Positions 55,640-64,000 of a DNA stretch of 64,000 bases are shown one piece after another. Both the position numbers and the translations under genes were made by a program. The stretch spans positions 1,164,779 to 1,228,778 of the forward strand of contig ML976989.1 in assembly GCA_010015675.1 (NCBI GenBank), written 5' to 3'. Below the pieces are notes generated by a model. It made no database searches. It was not told the DNA's origin and saw only the letters and a program-made list of their open reading frames with translations. Each line of letters begins with the position of its first letter. Positions within the stretch are counted from its first letter, which is position 1. This DNA comes from Byssothecium circinans (taxonomy: Eukaryota > Ascomycota > Dothideomycetes > Pleosporales > Massarinaceae).

Positions 55640-58140
55640 ATTTAAGAAGATAGAAGAAAACTTTTAGTATCTTCGCGAGTATAAGGTACTTATCTGTAAG
55701 GAGCATGCTACCAGTGTACAGAATCTAAACACGCATCTATGTAATCATCACGCTGTAGCAAGCAAAGAGAGGGAGAGGATCGTAGAGTACTATAGGTACT
55801 AGTGGATCAAGAAGCCTAAGGACGTTAAACTACCGCCACCGCTAGGTCTGCTAATTAAGGAGCTAGGAGAGCTACTTGATAGGCTTTAATGCGCTAAGGA
55901 AGATTGCAACTTCATTACGATCAATCTAGATAGGCTACGGAAGTACTGCAAGGGTAAGCACGGGTTACTATAGAGGGGTGATATAAGCATGCTTTTCTAA
56001 AAAATCAAGGTGCAGACGTTCTTCTAAGCTCGTGGGCAGCAGTAATATTTCGTCGTTAACATAGTAGTTGCGTCGTTCGTCCCCTAAGAGGTAGCTAACG
56101 TCATCCGTACAAGGCTGGCCGAATAGGAGGTAATAACGCAGGCGCATAAAGAGGAGGCGCAGGTGATGGACGTAGAGGCCGCGAAGACTAACAAGACTAG
56201 CTAGTTCAAGCGGACGGGATAGCTAGAGCATCTCGCGAAGCGGAATCTAGCGCATCTTGCACATTAGATCTGACTACCTAATTAGGGTGAAGTAAGGCTA
56301 TAGCGCGCCATAAAGCTAGTTAAGCTACTAGTAGAGAGGAGCGTGGTTAGGCTATAGATACTTATATAGGAAATAAGATGGTAGCTCTAGAGTATAAAGT
56401 AGTAGGAGGTTAATTAATGGCTGATGGCCTAACTATAGAATCTAGAGAGTTAGGCCTACTACGCTAGCTACATAGTTAAGTTCGTCTGCTACTTTCTGCG
56501 CATCATAGCTAATAAGTAGGTGAGGATAGAATGAAGCGGCCATAGCAAGGATAGTGATAGCAACGTAGACGGCAAGTAGGTAGATAAAGAGGACGTCTTA
56601 GATAATTAAAGCTCTAGGAGTAGTAGCAGCAGAAGTAATAGTAATAGTGATAAGGATAGCCACCCCTACTATTAAAGCAGATGCATAGAAGAGATAGATC
56701 TTATAAAAGATGCGCGCGAGCTATTCTGCTAGAAGGGCTATTAGAAGGAGCTGGTAGTAGCGCTGTGGGAGATGCTTAAGGATAATAATAATAATAATAA
56801 TGATTAAGAATCCTGGCTAGAGGTATTACTTACCGCACTTGCATCATTTATCTTTAAGTCCGTGGGTAATCAGCCTCTTAGGCTACGCAAACATGCTAAG
56901 CAGCAAGGGGCTACTAGAGTAGGTAGTAGTAGATAAGAGTTATCTCATCTTTACGTTAAGTAACTAGCGGCCGAAGCTAAAGATATTAAAGAATCTTTAA
57001 CTACTACTGTGCCTAATAGTGCTGCTTACGGTAACGCTTCTACTAGTATGAGAGGTAGAGCTATGCAGTAGTATACTAATCTAGTGCGTGACGTACGTCT
57101 AAGTAAGCATAGTGCGGCCGAATACTTAGTATTTTATGTTATGGTGCGAGCCTGGCAAGTCATAAAAGATAGCTATAGTAGTAAGTTAGCGATAGCAGCA
57201 GCTACTATAGGATAGGGATAGAAGGGGGTCGTGTACTATCATAGTAAGAAGTAGTGCGAGGACATGGCAGAGGCGCTAGGATGTACGTACTATCACGCTA
57301 AGGTTCCTAACCAGGCAGAGCGGCTAGAGCAGTGGCTTGAGGACGGAGGGCTTATGGTAGCTACGTTAGCGCTAGGGATAAGGGTAGACTTTCCTAGGGT
57401 AGTATATATACTACACGTAGGGATGCCGTAGAGCATAATCAACTACGCGTAAGAGAGTAGGTGTAGAGGATAAGCTAGTAAGTAGGTAGATTTAGTAATC
57501 TTAGTAGAGTATAGTGAGGTAGAGTAGATAATATAGCAGAAGAGTAAAGACTTAGATATGCAGGTAATAGGCATGTTCTTAATTAGTGGTAGGTGTTAAT
57601 GAGGGCTAATAAGTAGCTACTTAGATAGTAAGAGGGTGGCGTGCAATAATATTAAGTCAGCTAGGTGCAATAGGTGCGGGGAGGGGGTTCGCGAGTGGTA
57701 GGATTCATAGGGGGAGGCAAGTATAGAGTAGGAGCAGGTTCAAGGGGTAATAGAAGAGATATGGGAGGGGTATGCAATATGCTAGATATTAGGAGAGGTA
57801 GGGATGGATAAGTAGTAGGAGCATAAGATAATATAGTATAGGGCGTAGCTAGGGTTAACTATAGCAGAGGTAGACAGGTTCCAGCGGGGGATACGCGATG
57901 AAGGTAGGAGTCATAGCTGTCGGCGGTGCTAGGTTAGTTAGAAGTACTACGCAACAGGGGAGGATATCCGCAATCAATGTTAATAGCTGAACGTGGTAGT
58001 GCCGCTGGCAAGGGCTGCTACTAAGGTAGAGATAGGGATTTAGATGATTCAAGGGTGTAGATATAAGGGGGAGCTTAGTAGAGAGTAGCAGGAGTACGCT
58101 ATATAGCTAGGGAAACGGCATAAGTAGTAAATATAGGGTG
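55640..58140 (+). pseudogene. OrsD-finger / RecQ-like helicase relic
   Basis: Read through stops, 55670-55960 gives a C2H2-like OrsD finger (YKVLICKEHATSVQNLNTHL, then PPPLGLL and CNFITINLDRLRKYCKGKHG). The region 56190-56260 reads FKRTG*LEHLAKRNLAHLAH. From about 57150 comes a RecQ-type helicase C-terminal domain: KGVVYYHSKK*CEDMAEALG, EDGGLMVATLALGIRVDFPR and VVYILHVGMP*S. Zinc-type cysteines follow (SARCNRCGEGVREW). The DEAD-box half of the helicase was not found, suggesting an internal deletion. The combination resembles fungal telomere-linked RecQ-like helicases, which are multicopy near chromosome ends. Every W or Q that is missing is TAG. Nonfunctional. Confidence 0.7.
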
Positions 58141-58149
58141 AATACTTTA

Positions 58150-58560
58150 GCAACGCAATAGTAGTTATAATAAAGGTGATACTATTTAAAAGAAGGTATA
58201 ATACTGTAGTATAATAGAGAGGAATATAAGAGAAGTAGAAGTAAGAATTAAATAAAAAAAAACAAAGTTTAAGATATAAAAATAGAAAAATAAATAAGAG
58301 TATAAAGATAAAAGGTAAACAAGTAAAGAATAAAAAAAGAAAGTAGAATAAAGTATAAATAAAGTTATTTAGAATATAATATAAAATTAAGGGGTAAAGA
58401 GTAATAAGAATATATAAGTTAAGAGAAAGTAAAAGATAAGTAGAATATAAGTAAAAAAAAGGTAATGTAAAGTACTACTAAACTACCTATACTACTAAAC
58501 TGCCCACACCACTAAACTACCTATAATTCCTTAGCAACACTAACTCTATCTTTAACACGA
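58150..58560. repeat. A-rich low-complexity spacer
   Basis: Extremely A-rich purine strand (AAAAAAG, AATAAAGTA words) with no coding potential, between the helicase and transposase relics. It may be the trailer or terminal region of one of them. Confidence 0.6.
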
Positions 58561-59664
58561 AAATGCCTTAATAATAAAGGTCTAAACAACTCTAACACGA
58601 AGGTAGACTACAGCTTACCCTTAGCGCATATAATAGAGGCCAATTCCAAAGCTATCAAAGCGCTGCTGAGGCCTTTAACGTCAAGCCTCGCGTCCTCACT
58701 AAACGCGCTAAAGGAATACCGTTTCAACTAGAAATGGTACTGAACTGTTCAAAACTATCCTTGACTAAGTAGGAAATACTTATCCTATACATCCTTAACC
58801 TTAATTCGCGAGGATTCGCGCCTACGTTGGACGAAGTATTAGATATAGCGAATAAACTACTACGTGAGTAGGGTAGTAAGAAAGTAGGCATCAACTAGGC
58901 AGAATAGTTCATGAACTATTTAGAACAGTTATGAATGGTTTAGAACCGTTTAAAGGACCGTTAGAGGGCATTATAGGAAGATCCTAAGGTGGTTAGCGCG
59001 TGGTTTAAGCTTATATAGGATACTAAAGCAAAGTATAGCATACATGATAATAATATACACAACTTTAATAAGACTAGCTTTCAGATGGGTATTATTAGCT
59101 CTATAAAAGTGGTTACTAGCTTAGAGAAGTAAGAAAGGCCTACAACAGTTCAGCTAGGTAATAAGGAGTAGGTGATAGATATCTAGAGTATATGTTTAAA
59201 TAGTACATTCACCCTACTATTCATCATATATAAAGGACGCGTCCACATCTCTTCATGGTACTAGGAAGCTAATATACTATGCAATTAGAAGCTCTTAGTC
59301 TTAGAGAATAGATGGACAACTAATAAGCTTAGTCTTGCGTAGTTAAAGCACTTTAATAAGCATATAAAGGCGAGAACTATTAGCGTCTATTAGTTGCTAA
59401 TTTTAGATGGCTACGAAAGCCACCTAAATCAGGATTTCAAGGATTATTACCATGATAATAAGATCCTTACGCTCTATATGCCAGCGCACTCGTCACACAT
59501 CCTTCAGCCGCTTAATGTAGTGTTATTCTCGCCGCTTAAGCACAAGTACTCTAAGAGTATTCAGAACTTAGCGCGCTAATACGTCTTTCATGTCAATAAG
59601 GAAGCGTTCCTACTAGCCTTTAAAGACGCGTTTTCAAGCGTATTTATGGTTCAGAACTCTCAAA
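58560..59664 (+). mobile_element. Pogo/Fot1-type transposase relic
   Basis: The frame through stops begins with the pogo helix-turn-helix region (YNRGQFQSYQSAAEAFNVKP, LTKRAKGIPFQ). Later comes the DDE catalytic region: LLILDGYESHLNQDFKDYYH (second Asp in DGYESH), then MPAHSSHILQPLNVVLFSPL, a hallmark of Fot1/pogo DDE_1 transposases. The sequence breaks at about 59665, where an unrelated 79-bp repeat begins, so the C-terminal end and the right terminal inverted repeat are absent. TAG stops replace Q and W codons, as in RIP. Nonfunctional. Confidence 0.8.
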
Positions 59665-59743
59665 AATGAAGGTTGAATATGGGGACAAGGTTAGGAAATC
59701 TCAAGGAAAGTTTTTTTAAGTTTAAGGTACTAACATGTAGAGC
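59665..59743 (+). repeat. 79-bp direct repeat, copy 1
   Basis: Begins ATGAAGGTTGAATATGGGGA and ends ACTAACATGTAGAGC. A nearly identical copy lies at 63921-63998. It starts abruptly inside the pogo transposase frame. The T-G at the second and third positions would suit the 5' end of a long terminal repeat. Confidence 0.85.
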
Positions 59744-60000
59744 GGGAAAGCAGGAATCGAAAGCAGTTATCTAATTTCTAATCTGTGTTATAGTTGTTGA
59801 GTTATTCGTGTTAGAAGGTAGTATTACTATAAGGTAATAACTTAATCTAGTAAGGCGTGCAAAGCAAAGCGCTAAGCTAAGAGGAGTTCTATCCTAAATG
59901 CGCTAAGCTAAAAGGAGTAACCTCCTAAATCTCTAACTTACTTTACCTAAGAAGCCTTCTCCACAATGACGTAGACTCTATAGCTTACAATATACTAGGA
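59744..60000. repeat. Non-coding sequence after direct repeat copy 1
   Basis: Contains a short internal repeat, GCGCTAAGCTAARAGGAGT, at about 59868 and again near 59899. It may be the rest of a terminal repeat. No ORF. Confidence 0.45.
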
Positions 60001-60690
60001 GGAAGGCTAAAGAAATATCTTACTACTAAGGCTAAGGCTGCGGCAAAGCAGAGACATAATCATGAAGAGTATTTACGTAGAAAGGACTATCTTTTCTAGT
60101 ATAAGACTCGCCCTAACTTTATCTACTACAAGCCTATACTCCTAGGAATACCAACTATTACCCCCTAAAACCTTAGTCTTCAAATTAGCGCTAACATCCT
60201 TATCCCTTAAGACCCTTATATACTGCCACACGAGTTACTAGAAGGCAAAGATATATACTATCTACTATCCTCTCTTGCACAGCTAGTAGGAGACGACCTA
60301 GAGATTGTAGCGCTTATGAATTAGCTTAGTGCCAGCGAGCAGGAACACATAAACGAGCGCGATGAGTATAAAAAGCGCATACTATAATACATAAGCAAGA
60401 TAGATGTAAGGATGGCAGAGATCCTAATAGAAATGCAGATAGGTGTTACGCATATACATATAAGCGCAGATAAAGCACCAGAACACGTAAGGGACGCAGA
60501 TAGGTTAGCAGAGCTGGACAGCATACCTATAGATAGCGCGGCAGGCCAGAGCCAAGCTATAGAGAATAGTAACTTGCAACGTTCATCTATTACACCTATA
60601 GAGAACACTCATAGTCTTAGCTACCTATTAACTTGTACCCTAGTAAAAGCTACTAATGCTCCTGCAAAGGCTCTACATAGTCTATAAACG
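60000..60690 (+). pseudogene. Unrecognised repeat ORF relic, part 1
   Basis: Plus-strand frame with few stops. It includes AKAAAKQRHNHEEYLRRKDY, then LPHELLEGKDIYYLLSSLAQ and a charged helical stretch EQEHINERDEYKKRI, then KIDVRMAEILIEMQIGVTHI and ADKAPEHVRDADRLAELDSI. It looks like a DNA-binding or coiled-coil protein from a repeat family. No domain recognised. Confidence 0.5.
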
Positions 60691-61149
60691 TCCAGCTACT
60701 CTATTTCTTTATCCTAGTTAAGTATAAGAGGTGACTAACGCAAGACCTTATTTCTAGCCTAAAGAGTTACACTTTTATCTTAGGTTAAATCTGCGGCCAG
60801 CTAGCTATCTAGTAGTAGTAGTACACCGTAGACTATATAATAGTCTCCTAGCTATAGTACGCCTTAGCCACTATTGCTATCATCTAATAGTAGTATACCT
60901 TACCTACTATAGCTATCTAATAGTAATAGTACCCCTAAGCTAGCTGCGCAAGTGACACTAGCTACTGCGTTACCTTCATTCTTAACCCACCTCTAAGACG
61001 TGCCTAGCCTAGGCGCCGCCTAAGCAGCGTCGCTAGCATAATTAATACCTAGAGAAGGCAGCCCCTCTACGCCACCTACTAAGTGAACCGCCTATAAACT
61101 CATAAAGCAGCTGCGGAACCTCTAAGGCTATACCCACGAGGAGTATGCA

Positions 61150-63300
61150 GAGGTAGACAGATAACACTAGGAGCACTACTAGCGCCCTAACGTACACTTT
61201 GCATGTTCATCACTTAAGGAGATCACGCGCCTAATTAGTAGAGTGTATAATAGGGGAACGCCTCTCCTAGACGTCCTAAGTAATCCAAAGCTAATAAAGC
61301 CCTCTAATCTACCTAAAGGCCTAGATCTAAAGGCTACGTTTAAGGGCATAAGTCCTACAGCTTTCCCTAAAGATATTAGCACCCCTAATAAGAAGCTACC
61401 TTAAAACCTATATCTATAACAGCACCACCACAGCAGTAACAAAGGACGTGCTGCTAAGGTAAGGTTTAACATAGACAACGTCTACTACTTCCCTAGTAGC
61501 CTAGCGTTTATCTAGAATAGTATTAACTAGCATCCTAGGACCTATCCTATCCTAAACCTAAATATAGATATATATTTTAGCCTTACCACGTCTGCGTACA
61601 ACCACCGCGGTAACCTAGTAACAAAGAACCTCCTACTGCATAAGGTCCCTTACTACTATTTTAGCTCTATTATAGGTAGCATTAAGTTACTACTAATATT
61701 CATCTTCTTCCTAGAGCTCTACCTTAAAAGTTAGTATAAGCATACTACGTACCTTAGCAAGTAAGATTAGTAGCTCTAGCTAGATGCCGTGCTCCTCCCT
61801 ACCATTAGTAAGACAGTTAATGATTTAACGCTAGTGTTATTCCTTCTAGCCTCTAAGGATAACGCTAGCCTAGGCGTGACTATGGTGTTAGGAGAGACAT
61901 TTAAATAAAAGGAGAGCGCTTAGGAATAGCTTCTAGAATACATGTTATAGTACTAGTACCTTAACTAGCTATAGACTACTATTCTTGAACGTATTGCTAA
62001 AAACCTAGGCTTAAGTCGCTTTAACAGCGCTACCCTCTTTGCGCACGCAAAGAACACTAAGCTTGCTCACATGATGGACGATTTAACTTTTGCGTACAAG
62101 CGCTAGAAAAAGACTTAGGCTAAGATTACCTATCTATAGTTCTATAGCAAAGATTACACTTACGTAGACATTACTAAGACAGTCATATTAGAGGACTACG
62201 CTAACCTGTATAACTTAGTTCTAGAGTAGTTTAAGGTAGAGACTTTTCTCTAGAAGCGTTACTATCTAGAGTCATATACTCGCACGTGCGTAGAGCGTCT
62301 AGAAGATAGCAAGTAGGCTAGAGGTAGCCCTTAGGTGACTACCTACCCCTAGGCCACTATAAGGGACATGATAGGTTAGACGCTATCCACTATACCGCGT
62401 GGGCAGGAGAATATGGATAGGCTAGTGTACTCCTAGTTTTACGTCACTATTAAGACACCGTTTAACATTTCAAAGGTATATATATTTAATAATGAGGTGA
62501 TAGAGAACCTAGCACTAGATCCTAGCTACATCCGCTTGCTCTAGTAGTAGGGCGGCGGCGCTACATTCTCTAAGAGCGTATGCAAGGGCTCTTATCTCTA
62601 TAGTAAGAAGTGTGCGTTTTCTAACCTTAGAGACAACTAGTAGTAGTTGTACGGGATCTAAGAAGAGTACTACGTCTCTCTTACTATAATAGATGAGATC
62701 TATAAGCAATAGAGCAAATAGGATCTTTATAATAATAGCATTAATAACATTCACTCACTGCTCCCCTACTACATCATCCCTTCCTAGGAACTGTTTAGCT
62801 TCCTCTATACATAGATTAATAAGTACTATTTCCTATTTAAGCATACGCTCACGCACACTACTAGGACTTATTTGCTACTAGAGACTATTATTATGGTAGT
62901 CACGTTACGAGCGCTCTAGTTCTGCTACGGCAGCAACATGCTGTTCAGAGAGTTGCTGCTATACAAGGATCGCTAGGAGTAGACGCGCGGGTAGGATATT
63001 ATTATAAAAGAGGGGCTTAGGATACAGGAGACCATAGGGAGGTGCAGTCTAGGCTAGTTCCTACCTAAGTTTAGCTAGGTGACTAGGTAGCTGGCGTAGC
63101 CCTATGGTAATAACATGCTTATTAGGAATCTACTAATGCATGCTAAATATAAGCGCAGGTAGAGAGTGGTTAAGGACTTATAGGACGTATTTATCTAGTT
63201 CAACTAAGTGATAGGCTAGTACTAGTAGTATAACGTCTAGTAGTACCCTTAGCTACTTAAAAAGTAGCTAGAGTACTTACACGCCCTATCCTATAATATG
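61150..63300 (+). pseudogene. Unrecognised long repeat ORF relic, part 2
   Basis: About 700 codons in one main plus-strand frame, interrupted by many TAG stops at plausible W and Q positions. Readable blocks include SRFNSATLFAHAKNTKLAHM, GGGATFSKSVCKGSYLYSKK, ELFSFLYTQ-like segments and RELLLYKDR. The composition is aromatic and Arg/Lys-rich. It is not a retrotransposon polyprotein: no protease, reverse transcriptase or integrase motif was found. It is not a DDE or tyrosine recombinase by eye. It appears to be a large ORF of a fungal repeat family without a known function. Confidence 0.5.
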
Positions 63301-63372
63301 AAAATTAGATTGACTTAATCCAGTTTTTAGGTACACCGTGCACGCTGAAATACAGGGGTCAATCTAATTTAT
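63299..63372. repeat. Inverted repeat, 13-bp arms
   Basis: AAATTAGATTGAC (about 63302-63314) and its exact reverse complement GTCAATCTAATTT (about 63358-63370) flank about 43 bp. Arms this good in TA-rich DNA may be a small stem-loop or facing terminal repeats. Confidence 0.65.
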
Positions 63373-63639
63373 AAACTTTAAAAAACTAGATAGGGTCTAA
63401 AACAATAGAAGTTAAGGCTATAATTTTACAGCCTAGTGCAACGCGACACGGCGAATCTAGTGCAGGTCTCTATGCAATCATCTAACGTTAGGGTCGCGAG
63501 CAATATAGGTAGAAGTGCTGGGGGGTTAATATTCATGATAGTAACCTATGCGCGCGTAAGTGAGGCTAGTGACACTATAACCATCACTAAAATTACGTTG
63601 TATAGAGCTAACCACTAACACGAATACTAAACTATAGCT

Positions 63640-63920
63640 AGCAGCATAGAGCAGTTAAACAGTATTTTTAAATATTCATGGGTATATCATGTTACCATTT
63701 GTAAGACCTACCATCATGCTATAGTATGGTCCTAGCTGCATGCCTACCTAGACCACAAGCATAAAGAATTCACCCTAAAGACACGCTAGAGAGTAGTTCT
63801 AGCTGCTAGGTCATTCTATTAATAGGTAACTATAGAAGATGAAGTCATGTTTCCTAAGCCTAAAGCTAGGCCTATCCCCCACCTAGAAGTATATAAGGAT
63901 AGATTCATATGCATAGGATT
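63640..63920 (+). pseudogene. OrsD-domain relic, N-terminal part
   Basis: The plus-strand frame reads QLNSIFKYSWVYHVTICKTY, HHAIVWSQLHAYLDHKHKEF, RVVLAARSFY, then ARPIPHLEVYKDRFICIGL. The C-x2-3-H-H pattern and PIPHLEVYxDxFxC motif match the first half of OrsD-type fingers (PF12013). The frame ends where the second copy of the 79-bp repeat begins, so the reading is interrupted by an insertion. Stops replace Q/W codons. Confidence 0.65.
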
Positions 63921-64000
63921 ATGAAGGTTGAATATAGGGACAAGGTTAGGAAATCTCAAGGAAAGTTTTTTTGAGTTTAAGGTACTAACATGTAGAGCAG
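63921..64000 (+). repeat. 79-bp direct repeat, copy 2
   Basis: Matches 59665-59743 except for a few transitions (ATAGGG for ATGGGG, TTGAG for TTAAG). It begins inside the OrsD frame, and the window ends within or just after it. Confidence 0.85.

Noticed and set aside
59665..63998. Interpreting the 79-bp direct repeats as the two LTRs of one intact retrotransposon
   Set aside because: The enclosed sequence lacks retrotransposon protein motifs, and each copy interrupts a different host frame, so two separate insertions fit better.
1..64000. CRISPR arrays, bacterial operons, tRNA or rRNA genes
   Set aside because: No regularly spaced repeats, tRNA cloverleaf or rRNA signature was recognised by eye. 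The sequence is clearly fungal nuclear DNA.

Overview
The window is nuclear DNA of a filamentous ascomycete (Pezizomycotina, probably a dothideomycete). Genes lie on both strands without operons. Introns are short (46-77 bp in most genes), start with GTRNGT-like donors and carry CTAAC/CTGAC branch points. The gene set is typical of such fungi: PEX3, a HET-domain protein, a siderophore-type MFS transporter, a secreted GH43 enzyme, a tyrosinase, and a family of short proteins whose N-terminus resembles an F-box.

Layout. 1-51.6 kb is gene-bearing DNA of normal composition, with long spacers. In order it holds: a broken hypothetical gene (0.1-0.9 kb); a coiled-coil protein (2.7-3.9); a possible small spliced gene (4.0-4.3); a broken secreted haem peroxidase (5.4-7.0); a four-exon hypothetical gene (7.6-8.7); two small spliced paralogues among degenerate repeats (9.5-11.8); GH43 (11.9-13.1); an HSL-type esterase (13.6-14.7); beta-carbonic anhydrase (16.2-16.7); an F-box/LRR-like protein (17.0-18.4); a large coiled-coil protein (18.9-21.3); a GT8 glycosyltransferase (22.4-23.7); PEX3 (24.2-25.8); three tandem F-box-like genes, the last one decayed (26.3-30.1); a cysteine-motif nuclear-type protein (31.7-32.9); a conserved hypothetical (35.9-36.3); a fasciclin relic (36.6-37.4); a secreted beta-rich protein (38.0-38.7); an alpha/beta hydrolase (39.1-39.9); a HET protein (40.1-42.6); a siderophore transporter (43.8-45.6) with two consensus iron-GATA sites upstream; a broken drug-type MFS gene (46.2-47.3); and tyrosinase plus a small secreted protein (49.8-51.6).

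From about 51.6 kb to the end the sequence is AT-rich, and after an assembly gap (51818-52572) it is a graveyard of transposable elements. Visible relics are a Ty1/copia polyprotein, an OrsD/RecQ-helicase-like gene, a pogo/Fot1 transposase, a long unnamed repeat ORF and a second OrsD fragment. All are riddled with TAG stops where CAG or TGG would be expected. This is the signature of repeat-induced point mutation (RIP, CpA to TpA). A 79-bp sequence interrupts both the pogo relic and the last OrsD relic and probably marks the end of one element family inserted twice.

The best candidate for something undescribed is the pair of small genes at 9485-9907 and 10759-11201. Each needs a short intron to be read. 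They share a phase-1 intron at the same place before an AQKxGY motif, a related core promoter and a setting of decayed tandem repeats rich in TGACTC. They look like an old duplicated family of unknown function, with a possible third promoter relic beside them. No complete new defence or mobile system could be demonstrated.
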